This document shows, one piece after another, positions 7,734 through 14,331 of a DNA stretch of 24,034 nt. This stretch comes from a virus, in IMG/VR virus record IMGVR_UViG_3300021964_005532, positions 1-24,034 of that record. The stretch is one strand, 5' to 3'. The position numbers and the translations under genes were made by a program. Within the stretch, counting starts at the first letter, position 1. Each line of letters begins with the position of its first letter. Below the pieces are notes generated by a model. The model did not search any database. It was not told where the DNA came from and saw only the letters and a list, made by a program, of their open reading frames with translations.

Positions 7734-8259
7734 TTCTTATTTTTTTCCTCAATTTATTTAATTTCTTCATTGCTAATTGTAACTTCAACTTACCTACTCT
7801 GTCAACAAAACAAACACCATTTAGGTGATCAAATTCGTGTTGAAAGCATTTGGCTAAGTAACCCTGTATTTTGCCTTCCTTAGTTTCACCTTTTGAGTTT
7901 TGCCATTGCCCTACAATCCATGCAGGTCTTGATACCTTTAATAACAGCCCTGGAAAACTTAAACAGCCTTCAGTATCTAATACTCTTTCCTTACTCGCTT
8001 CTAGTATTGTAGGATTAAAAAGTGCAAACGGTTTGGGAAAATTAGGCAAGTCTGTGCTGCCCATAACAAACACTCTTTTCTTCAGATCAATTTGATTGGC
8101 TGCTAACCCAATACCTTTATTATTAATCATAAAGTTACACATATCCCACTCTAATTTTTCAGGATCGTATTTTTCCTTGTTAAAATCCCAAACATCGCTT
8201 GCTTGGTTGAGTGCTTCGTGTAACCCTAACTTATAATCTATGTCTAATTTATATTCCAT
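7726..8259 (-). CDS. def: Peptide deformylase
   Basis: The 177-aa protein has all three deformylase motifs: GIGLAANQ (49-56, motif I GxGxAAxQ), EGCLS (97-101, motif II with the metal-binding Cys99) and QHEFDH (140-145, motif III with His141, Glu142 and His145). It removes the formyl group from the N-terminal methionine of new proteins, using a divalent metal. Phage deformylases are often short; this one keeps a C-terminal basic helix ([15 protein letters not shown]), which many phage versions lack. It starts 11 bp inside the end of dnaJ and ends 8 bp inside clpA, so it is translated within the operon. Marine phages are known to carry deformylase genes, thought to help maturation of proteins made during infection. 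Confidence 0.95.
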   Translation of the reverse strand: MEYKLDIDYKLGLHEALNQASDVWDFNKEKYDPEKLEWDMCNFMINNKGIGLAANQIDLKKRVFVMGSTDLPNFPKPFALFNPTILEASKERVLDTEGCLSFPGLLLKVSRPAWIVGQWQNSKGETKEGKIQGYLAKCFQHEFDHLNGVCFVDRVGKLKLQLAMKKLNKLRKKIRND

Positions 8260-9097
8260 CTTTTAGGTTCTTTATTTGTTGTCTTTGTTGTTCATTGTAT
8301 CTTGGTATTTCTGCTTTTATTTTTATTTGCAGATTCCCCCTAACTTTATTTCTCATGTTAGGAAGCCCTTCTCCCTTGCAACTTAATACAGTATCTGGTT
8401 GTGTGCCAGCAGGAATATTAATTTCTATATTCTTTCCGTCCAAAGTTTTTACTAGAGTTTTTGATCCTAACATTAAATCCCATGCACTAACTTTTGTTTC
8501 ACATAGTATATTATCACCAAACCTCTGGAATGATGGATGATTGCGAACGCGAATCTGTATTAATAAATCACCAGCCGGTAAGTTTGGATTATTTTGCTCT
8601 CCCATTCCTCGATATCTTATTGTTTGTCCGTGTTCAACCCCCGAAGGAACATCTACGGTTACTACCTTTGTTCTGCCTGTTGGTAAAGCAATTTCCATTC
8701 CTATAGTTTTACCATTCAAAACATCTTCGAGAGTTACATCAACTGCAACTTGAATCGGTCTGTTACTCCTTTGTCTGTTTCCAAACGGCGATCCTCCCCC
8801 AAACATTTGTTCAAAAATATCATCCATGCCTCCACTAAACGGGGAACCGTTAAAATTAAATTCAAAATTTTGTGAGTTATATTGGCGTTGTCTCGGATCA
8901 GCAGTTCCAAACTGATCATACATCTGTTTCTTTTGGGGATCGTTAAGTGTTTGGTAGGCTTCGTTTATTTCTTTAAATTTGGAATCGTCACCGCCTGTGC
9001 GATCAGGATGGTGCTGCATACTCATCTTTTTATATGCTTTCTTTATTTCATCCTGGCTGGCGTTTTTATTAACACCTAATGTAGAATAGTAATCCAT
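8249..9097 (-). CDS. dnaJ: DnaJ/CbpA-like Hsp40 co-chaperone
   Basis: The 282-aa protein starts with a J domain (YYSTLGV through YDQFG, residues 3-64) with the HPD motif at 30-32 that stimulates DnaK ATPase. A Gly/Phe/Asn-rich stretch follows (about 75-115), then two C-terminal substrate-binding domains (from about 118). The four CxxCxGxG zinc motifs of classical DnaJ are absent, so this is a class B protein like CbpA. No dnaK is in the window, so it should work with host DnaK in the cytoplasm. The J domain begins at residue 2, which fixes the start although the AAGGAGG ribosome binding site is 13 bases away. First gene of the dnaJ-def-clpA-unknown operon; promoter at 9131-9140. Confidence 0.94.
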   Translation of the reverse strand: MDYYSTLGVNKNASQDEIKKAYKKMSMQHHPDRTGGDDSKFKEINEAYQTLNDPQKKQMYDQFGTADPRQRQYNSQNFEFNFNGSPFSGGMDDIFEQMFGGGSPFGNRQRSNRPIQVAVDVTLEDVLNGKTIGMEIALPTGRTKVVTVDVPSGVEHGQTIRYRGMGEQNNPNLPAGDLLIQIRVRNHPSFQRFGDNILCETKVSAWDLMLGSKTLVKTLDGKNIEINIPAGTQPDTVLSCKGEGLPNMRNKVRGNLQIKIKAEIPRYNEQQRQQIKNLKDGI

Positions 9098-9103
9098 AAT
9101 AAT

Positions 9104-9129
9104 AAAGGATCCTCCTTAAGCAATCCTTT
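9104..9129 (-). promoter_or_regulatory. Inverted repeat with the dnaJ Shine-Dalgarno in its loop
   Basis: On the minus strand AAAGGAT (9129-9123) and ATCCTTT (9110-9104) can pair around a 12-base loop that contains AAGGAGG, the dnaJ ribosome binding site. If transcription starts near 9126, as the upstream late promoter predicts, only four base pairs of the stem would be present. The repeat is seen; a regulatory role is speculative. Confidence 0.35.
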
Positions 9130-9130
9130 A

Positions 9131-9140
9131 GTATTTAATC
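9131..9140 (-). promoter_or_regulatory. Late-type promoter for the dnaJ operon
   Basis: The minus strand reads GATTAAATAC, a one-base variant of the TATAAATAC core, 34 bases before the dnaJ ATG. The predicted start is near 9126. It is weaker than the sites with GATAAATAC or TATAAATAC but stands in an intergenic gap where a promoter is expected. Confidence 0.45.
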
Positions 9141-9164
9141 TAGTTTGCGTGGTGCAGAAAATTT

Positions 9165-9494
9165 TTACTTGTCTAGTTTCTTGCTTGAACCTGTGTATAG
9201 TCCAAACCAAGCCGCACCAGCACCAACTACAATACTAATCAAACCGGATTGTTCCATTGTTGGGTTTGGTAATTCCATATACCAAATTACACACTTGTAA
9301 AGTAAGATAATATATGTGGTAATGAATACACGTGGAAAAATTCTCCAACTATCCACGGCTTTTGCTAAATGGATTAATTTAGCATATGGGTTAGGACCTA
9401 GGTCCTTTACGCTTGTATCAACTTCCAATTCGACAGATACTTTTTTTGAAGCAGTATCCTTGTCTGCTGGAACTATAATTTTATCATCTGCCAT
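9165..9494 (-). CDS. Putative holin-like small membrane protein (109 aa)
   Basis: The first 50 residues are hydrophilic. Two hydrophobic segments follow, about 54-73 (VFITTYIILLYKCVIWYM) and 83-101 (GLISIVVGAGAAWFGLYTG), joined by a short PNPTMEQS loop, with a basic end (SSKKLDK). This pattern, with PNPTxEQS before a Gly/Ala-rich helix, resembles proteins annotated as holins in T4-like marine phages. Placement next to a spanin pair and near the endolysin supports a lysis role: a holin permeabilises the inner membrane so the endolysin reaches the cell wall. It has its own late promoter (9513-9528) and a good AAGGAG site eight bases before the ATG. A non-lysis membrane role remains possible. 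Confidence 0.6.
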   Translation of the reverse strand: MADDKIIVPADKDTASKKVSVELEVDTSVKDLGPNPYAKLIHLAKAVDSWRIFPRVFITTYIILLYKCVIWYMELPNPTMEQSGLISIVVGAGAAWFGLYTGSSKKLDK

Positions 9495-9512
9495 TGCACA
9501 CGCTCCTTAATA

Positions 9513-9528
9513 TACAGTATTTATTTTG
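9513..9528 (-). promoter_or_regulatory. T4-type late promoter for the holin-like gene
   Basis: The minus strand reads CAAAATAAATACTGTA, followed by TATTAAGGAG and then the ATG at 9494. The TAA stop of the o-spanin gene (9523-9521) lies inside the TAAATA core, so the promoter overlaps the end of the upstream gene. Predicted start is near 9512. Confidence 0.6.
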
Positions 9529-9907
9529 CTTTATCCGTTTTGTCTTCCGGCTTAACAGCATTTTCGTAATATACAATAATTTGTTTCTGTTGTTCTATGT
9601 AACGTCTTAGTTCAGAAAAGTTAAGTGCTAAATTTTCATAGTCCTTAACACTGATAGCAATATAAGCATCAGCACCGTTTTTAGATTCAAACTCTTTTAC
9701 AAATTCGTCATAGTTTTCTTTTGAAACTACATAGATTTTAACATCATTCAATTGAACTGCTTTTGGATGAGCAACAATAGGAACTGTAGTTTTTACGGTA
9801 TTAGTTACTACTTGAATCTGTGGTTCCGGTCTCAGTAGACTGCACCCCGCTGTCAGCGTTAGGATCAGTAATAGACTCAAGATCGTCCCAAAGTTTATTG
9901 GTCGCAT
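9521..9907 (-). CDS. Outer-membrane spanin lipoprotein (Rz1-like)
   Basis: From the ATG at 9907 the 128-aa protein has a lipoprotein signal: MRPINF, a hydrophobic stretch, and lipobox LTAGC with Cys22 as the acylated residue. A TTG at 9925 is in frame, but the ATG at 9907 has an AGAGGA site seven bases upstream. The mature part is 106 residues and ends in a helix-like QQKQIIVYYENAVK. The gene starts in another frame inside the i-spanin gene and overlaps it by 107 bp, which is the classic Rz/Rz1 arrangement. Together the two proteins would link inner and outer membranes and fuse them at the end of lysis, implying a Gram-negative host. The mature part is longer than lambda Rz1 and not proline-rich. 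Confidence 0.75.
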   Translation of the reverse strand: MRPINFGTILSLLLILTLTAGCSLLRPEPQIQVVTNTVKTTVPIVAHPKAVQLNDVKIYVVSKENYDEFVKEFESKNGADAYIAISVKDYENLALNFSELRRYIEQQKQIIVYYENAVKPEDKTDKAK

Positions 9908-10232
9908 TTTGCATCCTCTTTTCAATTAAACCTGGCTTTTTATTTGCCAGGTGTGTTAAATTATGTTTCTGTAAAGTAGCACGAAGTTCATCTCCATACT
10001 GCTCTGCCTTTTGTAAATCAGAACTTAATTGGTTGTTTAGTTCTCCAAGTCTAACGGTTTCTGCTCTTTCAAGTTTAAGGCTTGCTTCACTAGTTTGAAC
10101 AGCAATCTCCATCTTGGCTACATTTGCTCTTGCCGTTTCTAAATCACTCTGTAATTTTTTAACGTATAAGATACCACCTCCTGCCGCAGCAAGTAGGACA
10201 AGTATCATAGCAATTCTAATTGAACTAAACAT
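9801..10232 (-). CDS. Inner-membrane spanin (Rz-like)
   Basis: A 143-aa protein from the ATG at 10232: an N-terminal membrane anchor (about residues 6-24, AMILVLLAAAGGGILYV) without a cleavage site, then a long coiled-coil region with heptad-like Leu/Ala spacing (LQSDLETARANVAKMEIAVQ to about residue 90), and a Ser/Thr/Asp-rich end. This is the topology of i-spanins, with the body in the periplasm. The downstream o-spanin gene overlaps its 3' end out of frame. A longer frame from 10271 would include the promoter and the end of the halogenase gene, so it was rejected. No Shine-Dalgarno is visible before the ATG, which directly follows a perfect late promoter. Identification rests on topology and the overlapping partner. 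Confidence 0.75.
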   Translation of the reverse strand: MFSSIRIAMILVLLAAAGGGILYVKKLQSDLETARANVAKMEIAVQTSEASLKLERAETVRLGELNNQLSSDLQKAEQYGDELRATLQKHNLTHLANKKPGLIEKRMQNATNKLWDDLESITDPNADSGVQSTETGTTDSSSN

Positions 10233-10246
10233 ATATGTATTTATAC
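10233..10246 (-). promoter_or_regulatory. Perfect T4-type late promoter abutting the i-spanin start
   Basis: The minus strand reads GTATAAATACATAT directly followed by ATG (10232). It contains the full TATAAATA consensus of T4 late promoters. The predicted transcription start, six bases after the last A, coincides with the A of the start codon. The halogenase stop codon (10243-10241) lies within the promoter. Confidence 0.7.
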
Positions 10247-11455
10247 AAAATAATCTGCAAGAGAATACCAACTATATTCCGAAAACAATCGACCCTCAAC
10301 CCATTTTCCATAGTCAGATCTTTGAGATTTTTCAACAGCATGGTCTTTAGTGTTTAGATTTTGCTCAAGATTATTGTAATATTTCCAATATTCTGTATCA
10401 TCGCGATCACTTAAGGTGTAATGACAAAGCACGAAATTTTTTGTTTCGTCGAAAATTCTGACTGCATTTCTGTTTAGAACTTTAGCACTACGCTCCCCTA
10501 TCACATATTTATAGGCCTGTCTAACCATAAAAAATGAAAGAAAAACACTAGTTCCTTCGAGAGGTTCTATAAATCCGCCACTGAGTCCTGCAACAGCAAC
10601 GTTGCCCTTAATAGATTCAGTGCATACTTCAGGATTAAATTTAAAGTGTCTTACTTCATCTTTGTTTACGGAAGGATACTCCTTCAAGAATTCTTCAGTT
10701 GCTTGATCTTTGTTAATGAACTTATCACTATAGACATACCCGCACCCATGTCGGTTTTGTAAAGGTATGTGCCATATCCAGCCTGCAGATCTTGCTTTGG
10801 TCGTAGTCACTCTTTCTGAGGTATCTAACCCAAACACGCTCGACGCGACAGCACTGTTATTAATTAGTTCGGGATATGATTTATATTTCATTCCTATTTT
10901 TTCTGCAAGCAATTTCCTAAACCCACTACAATCAATAAAAAAATCTGCTGTGATCATCCTACCACTCTTTGTGTGTAGAGATAGAACTTTATCATCTTGT
11001 GTTTTTATATCTTCTATATGATCTATGATATGTTCGCAATTGTTTTTAAGTGCTGATTCTTTACAAATTGTCTCACCAAATTTGTATGCATCAATGTGAT
11101 AACCGTATTCCAACAAATCAAAAGGAGGAAGTGTTCCGTCTTCGATGTGTTTCATTTGAGTATGGTGTTTGCGTCTGTCGTAAAGGAACCAGTGCCACCA
11201 AGGTTGTTTATTTTTTCTCCAGTCTTCGTGTTTAATACCGAGTTTGTATGTTGCATTGGCTAATGGCATCCACTCATCTTCTGATAGACCAAGTTCGCCT
11301 GCTAGCCAATTTATTGCAGGAACCGTGCTTTCACCAACTCCTACTATACCAGTATCACTACTTTCGATAAGGGTAACTTTGTATTTTTTTGCAGCAAAGT
11401 ATCCAGCCGCTATCCAACCAGCCGTTCCTCCGCCTACTACGCAGATTCTATCCAT
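10241..11455 (-). CDS. Flavin-dependent tryptophan halogenase-like protein
   Basis: A 404-aa protein of the tryptophan halogenase family. It opens with the FAD-binding VVGGGTAGWIAA (6-17), followed by GVGESTVPAIN (39-49). The family motif GWxWxIP is present as AGWIWHIPLQ, the feature separating halogenases from monooxygenases. A Lys (K71, in ATYKLGIKHEDW) lies where PrnA has its catalytic Lys79, and EPLEGTS lies where PrnA has its catalytic Glu346. The enzyme would use reduced FAD, oxygen and halide to halogenate an aromatic substrate. It is shorter than PrnA-type enzymes (about 530 aa), so the substrate may not be free tryptophan. No flavin reductase is in the window. The ATG is fixed by the FAD motif starting at residue 5 and follows a late promoter without a Shine-Dalgarno. 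Such genes are known in marine T4-like phages. Confidence 0.88.
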   Translation of the reverse strand: MDRICVVGGGTAGWIAAGYFAAKKYKVTLIESSDTGIVGVGESTVPAINWLAGELGLSEDEWMPLANATYKLGIKHEDWRKNKQPWWHWFLYDRRKHHTQMKHIEDGTLPPFDLLEYGYHIDAYKFGETICKESALKNNCEHIIDHIEDIKTQDDKVLSLHTKSGRMITADFFIDCSGFRKLLAEKIGMKYKSYPELINNSAVASSVFGLDTSERVTTTKARSAGWIWHIPLQNRHGCGYVYSDKFINKDQATEEFLKEYPSVNKDEVRHFKFNPEVCTESIKGNVAVAGLSGGFIEPLEGTSVFLSFFMVRQAYKYVIGERSAKVLNRNAVRIFDETKNFVLCHYTLSDRDDTEYWKYYNNLEQNLNTKDHAVEKSQRSDYGKWVEGRLFSEYSWYSLADYFV

Positions 11456-11469
11456 GAAAATATTTATAG
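11456..11469 (-). promoter_or_regulatory. T4-type late promoter abutting the halogenase start
   Basis: The minus strand reads CTATAAATATTTTC directly followed by ATG (11455). It has the full TATAAATA consensus; the predicted start falls on the A of the ATG. No Shine-Dalgarno can be placed between them. Confidence 0.65.
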
Positions 11470-11499
11470 ATTAGAAATATCTGGATACAGATATCTGAA

Positions 11500-11655
11500 C
11501 TAAACGTGCAAATGCCAAAACTCTTCCTTTGTCATAGTTTTGTATCTGTGCTGTTCGCAGACAACTATTTCCACAGGCTTGTTATCACCATCGGTAAATG
11601 TTTCTATTAACTTACCTTCGTGTTCTCTACCGCAATTTTGGCAAATCTTGGTCAT
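11500..11655 (-). CDS. Zinc-finger microprotein (51 aa)
   Basis: A short frame of 51 codons reading MTKICQNCGREHEG..., with a CxxC pair (Cys5, Cys8) and a CxxH pair (Cys33, His36) spaced by 24 residues, the pattern of a small treble-clef or zinc-ribbon metal site. The start overlaps the endolysin stop as TAATG, so it is probably translated by coupling. Codon choice resembles the neighbours. It may be a small regulator or nucleic-acid/protein-binding factor; nothing more can be said. The TAATG junction, zinc-ligand spacing and lack of other coding in this gap make it likely to be real. Confidence 0.65.
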   Translation of the reverse strand: MTKICQNCGREHEGKLIETFTDGDNKPVEIVVCEQHRYKTMTKEEFWHLHV

Positions 11656-12167
11656 TAGATCATTGATATAGCAAGTTCAGTAGTTTCGTCAACTCTGCGA
11701 GTCCATCCTCTACCAAAAGTTTCAAAGGTGCTTAATGATTCATAATACCCTTGGCGTGCTTCTTGGAATGATTTGATTGCACCCTCAACACCGTTTGCAT
11801 CAACATATGCATCTAGTGCCTTGAGAGTGTTAGGACCAATGCCACCGTCAGCAACTGTGCCAATCATTGTTTGCAAATATTTTGCTGAACGCCCTGTTCC
11901 TGCATTAACACCAAAGTCGAATACGCACAAATCTAAACCTGCAGGAATATCATCGCACTTCATTCTGTCCCAGTAATTCTTTCTGTAGATGGGTGCAACG
12001 TCCTCAACTAAAAGATCTTTCATATCCTTAGTTCCACCCCATTCTTCGTAAACTCTTTTTGTAACACCTAGATTAGTTTCACCACCTGGATCTTTTGGAT
12101 GGTTTACATATCCACCTTCGTGATGTAGAATAGTTTCTAAACACTTATCGTAGTTTTCGCTAGCCAT
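11655..12167 (-). CDS. Endolysin, glycoside hydrolase family 108 (N-acetylmuramidase)
   Basis: The 170-aa protein begins with LETILHHEGGYVNHPKDPGG, the signature of GH108 lysozymes, where Glu17 in EGGY is the catalytic acid. It continues with GVTKRVYEEW, NYWDRMKCDDIPAGLDLCVF and DFGVNAGTGRSAKYLQ, all typical for the family, and includes a C-terminal peptidoglycan-binding-like segment with GGIGPNTLKALDA. It should cut the glycan strands of the host cell wall at the end of infection. There is no signal peptide, so export would need a holin; the 9494 gene is the candidate. A GAGG site lies nine bases before the ATG. It sits after two unknown genes in the unit driven from 13436-13449. Confidence 0.92.
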   Translation of the reverse strand: MASENYDKCLETILHHEGGYVNHPKDPGGETNLGVTKRVYEEWGGTKDMKDLLVEDVAPIYRKNYWDRMKCDDIPAGLDLCVFDFGVNAGTGRSAKYLQTMIGTVADGGIGPNTLKALDAYVDANGVEGAIKSFQEARQGYYESLSTFETFGRGWTRRVDETTELAISMI

Positions 12168-12170
12168 TGA

Positions 12171-12914
12171 TTATATCCTCTTTAAAATCATAGTTTTGTT
12201 TTCATTAGTAAAAACATATCCGTCGCCTACTTTAGTGATGTTATAGTCTCCCATAATTTTTGTAAGCCAGAACGTTTCTGCTACTGCCTCCTCGTCTATA
12301 CTTGGAGCATCTACTAATCCCTCAATTAATTTTCCATCTCCCTCTTGCACCAATTCAAACTTGAATTCATTATTAAATGGTTTATAGATTGTAATGATGT
12401 TACCTTCCAATGTTAGGTCATCCATTAGAGTCTTACTAAAGAAACTCTTTACTTCGTCTGTTCTAAAACGCTGCATGGTCTGTTCATATATCTTAGATGA
12501 TGTTGGAATACTCTTTTTTAAATTTTCAGTTGTGGCGTCTTTCTTATCCTTAGACTTATAGTATGAAAACTCCCAATCATTGATACCTGTAATTTTTCCA
12601 ACTCCGAATAATAGTTCTTTGATGTTTTCAATTAATTTTGAAGTTCTTTCCATTTCGACGAATATAGAATATTCACCATCTTTGTTTTCTCCAGCACTAA
12701 CATCTGCATCAAGAACAAATGGATAACCTTTTTCGACAAACTCCATAAAGTCCTTTGCAGGATATCTATCCTTAGCCTGGAATGTAATAACACACACATC
12801 GGGATCTTCGCCCATTTTTGATTTAAATGTGTCCACTTCAAAAATCGGATAAACTAAATCTTCTAGATCATTAGCACGAAGTCCTTCATTTAAAATTGTA
12901 TTATTCTTGTTCAT
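12171..12914 (-). CDS. Conserved marine T4-like phage protein (247 aa), unknown function
   Basis: A soluble 247-aa protein with no membrane segment. The opening TILNEGLRANDLEDLVYPIF and the following EVDTFKSKMGEDPDVCVITF resemble a protein conserved in T4-like marine phages, usually unnamed; LNEG could also be a prohead protease site (L-x-E). The next part (GYPFVLDADVSAGENKDGEY) looks like a beta-rich fold, and a C-terminal repeat of short strands (YNITKVGDGYVFTNENK) follows. It starts 14 bp inside the upstream gene and ends four bases before the endolysin, so it is translated in the same unit. A virion role is possible but not shown. Confidence 0.7.
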   Translation of the reverse strand: MNKNNTILNEGLRANDLEDLVYPIFEVDTFKSKMGEDPDVCVITFQAKDRYPAKDFMEFVEKGYPFVLDADVSAGENKDGEYSIFVEMERTSKLIENIKELLFGVGKITGINDWEFSYYKSKDKKDATTENLKKSIPTSSKIYEQTMQRFRTDEVKSFFSKTLMDDLTLEGNIITIYKPFNNEFKFELVQEGDGKLIEGLVDAPSIDEEAVAETFWLTKIMGDYNITKVGDGYVFTNENKTMILKRI

Positions 12915-13425
12915 TTGGTGTTCCTTGTGCTGCTTGTTCTTCGGCTGGTTCTGGTTGCTTCATTGCTGTGTTTGATGCAAGAATATCCTGAACCTTGTTC
13001 TTGTCTAAGTTAGTATAACCTCGATCAATATTTTTCATCAAACGCTTAGGCATCTTAATTTTAACCATCCATACTTGATCATAATCAATCTTGCCTTTTC
13101 TTGTTCCCGGACGTATGTCGTCTGGTGTTTTAATCCTTCTTACTTTTGCCATTGCCGTTTCAGCATAGGCTACCTTGCATCCGTATTCTAACAAACGCTT
13201 ACCACCTGCTGGTTCAGGCATTTTATCCTTGGGCCACATAAATGTGCATTCTATAAAATATCTATCTTCCTTGGGTCCTGCGGCTAATTCGCCGTCCATC
13301 CAATTTTCAAACACGTATAGATCTAATTCATCTACCACACGCTCAAAGTCCTTTAGAAGGTTTAAACTGTTGTTAGAACCATAAATCTGTTCTATATTTG
13401 CTATAACGTCTTTTATGCTGGCCAT
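12901..13425 (-). CDS. Conserved marine T4-like phage protein (174 aa), unknown function
   Basis: The central part LDLYVFENWMDGELAAGP, then CTFMWPKDKMPEPAGGKRLL with YGCKVAYAETAM, forms a block I recognise from T4-like marine phages, where it also stands next to a homologue of the following gene. The C-terminal 25 residues are a Pro/Glu/Gln-rich tail, probably disordered. No enzyme motif is visible. A GGAG site lies six bases before the ATG, and the late promoter 13436-13449 is immediately upstream, so the leader would be only about ten bases. Conservation of the pair suggests that the two proteins work together, possibly in virion assembly; this is inference. Confidence 0.7.
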   Translation of the reverse strand: MASIKDVIANIEQIYGSNNSLNLLKDFERVVDELDLYVFENWMDGELAAGPKEDRYFIECTFMWPKDKMPEPAGGKRLLEYGCKVAYAETAMAKVRRIKTPDDIRPGTRKGKIDYDQVWMVKIKMPKRLMKNIDRGYTNLDKNKVQDILASNTAMKQPEPAEEQAAQGTPNEQE

Positions 13426-13435
13426 ATTAGTCTCC

Positions 13436-13449
13436 TAATGTATTTATCG
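13436..13449 (-). promoter_or_regulatory. T4-type late promoter for the endolysin unit
   Basis: The minus strand reads CGATAAATACATTA, followed by GGAGACTAAT and then the ATG at 13425. The predicted start is near 13435, so the ribosome binding site would lie at the very 5' end of the message. Confidence 0.6.
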
Positions 13450-13584
13450 TTTTCTTTATGTTACGCTATTATTTTCTGCTGTTGAACTTAAATAATAGTA
13501 TGTTCGGATACGGACTTTTTACATTGTTGGATTTATTAAGGCACTGTGTCTGGACTTTTTCAAACACGGAGGACAATCCTTAAT
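13450..13584 (+). promoter_or_regulatory. phoH upstream region with a possible late-like promoter and a direct repeat
   Basis: This divergent gap has no gene. On the plus strand TTAAATAATAGTATG (13488-13502) resembles the late sites used on the minus strand, with one change in the core. GGACTTTTT occurs twice (13512-13520 and 13552-13560), 40 bases apart. GGAGG at 13568-13572 is the probable phoH ribosome binding site, 12 bases from the ATG; AGGACAATCCT between them could form a tiny hairpin. None of these was tested. Confidence 0.35.
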
Positions 13585-14304
13585 ATGAAAAGAAAACACA
13601 AGGCCCACGCGGGTCAAAACGCAGCGTATAACAACATAGTAAACATCAACACACATAAATCAAAAAGAATACATATTACCCCTAAGAACTTCAGCCAAGA
13701 AATTTATCTTAGAAAACTAGATGAAGCGAACAAAAACATTGTATTTGCCATAGGTCCAGCAGGAACTGGCAAAACAATGATTGCTGTTCAATGGGCAATT
13801 AATGAATTCAAGGATAAATTATGTGACAAGATTGTTATTACTAGACCTGCTGTTTCAGTAGACGAGCAACATGGATTTTTACCAGGTGATCTAAATGAGA
13901 AAATGGCACCATGGACTCGACCTATTTTTGACGTTTTTTCTGACAATTTTTGCCAAGCAGAAATTGAAAGACAAGTAAGGGAGGGAGTTGTAGAAGTAGC
14001 ACCACTTGCATATATGCGAGGTAGAACTTTTAAAAACTCTGTGATTATCGCAGATGAAATGCAAAACGCAACACCGAGTCAGATGAAAATGCTTTTGACA
14101 AGGTTAGGTGAAGGATCAAAGATGGTGGTAACCGGAGATTTGCAACAGGCAGACAGGCCTAGCAATAATGGGTTGCTTCAGTTCCTCGAGTTGTATAACA
14201 ACTTTAGTAACCATCAGTATGTGGACATATGCCGCTTTTCTAAACAGGACATCGAAAGGCACGAAGCGGTTAAAGAAATACTAGAAATCTACGGAGACGA
14301 ATAA
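13585..14304 (+). CDS. phoH: PhoH-like ATPase
   Basis: From the ATG at 13585 the protein is 239 aa. It has Walker A GPAGTGKT (57-64), the family block ITRPAVSVDEQHGFLPGD, Walker B VIIADEMQNATPSQMK and MVVTGDLQQADRP, all typical of PhoH. The fold is that of a P-loop ATPase, related to superfamily 1 helicase cores; the role in phages is unsettled, with RNA-related activity suggested for the family. A GTG at 13546 is in frame but the GGAGG site lies after it, so the ATG was chosen. It is one of only two plus-strand genes and is convergent with the ferredoxin operon, separated by a strong hairpin. phoH is a common marker gene of marine phages. Confidence 0.93.
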   Translation: MKRKHKAHAGQNAAYNNIVNINTHKSKRIHITPKNFSQEIYLRKLDEANKNIVFAIGPAGTGKTMIAVQWAINEFKDKLCDKIVITRPAVSVDEQHGFLPGDLNEKMAPWTRPIFDVFSDNFCQAEIERQVREGVVEVAPLAYMRGRTFKNSVIIADEMQNATPSQMKMLLTRLGEGSKMVVTGDLQQADRPSNNGLLQFLELYNNFSNHQYVDICRFSKQDIERHEAVKEILEIYGDE

Positions 14305-14309
14305 CAAAC

Positions 14310-14331
14310 AGTGGGGGCAGAGGCCCCCACT
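14310..14331. terminator. Bidirectional hairpin terminator between phoH and the ferredoxin gene
   Basis: GTGGGGGC and GCCCCCAC pair perfectly around AGAG (extended by one A-T pair), making a nine-pair, GC-rich stem in an AT-rich genome. It stands between two convergent genes and touches the ferredoxin stop codon. T-tracts are weak on both sides, so termination may be partial or the hairpin may protect 3' ends. Confidence 0.7.
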
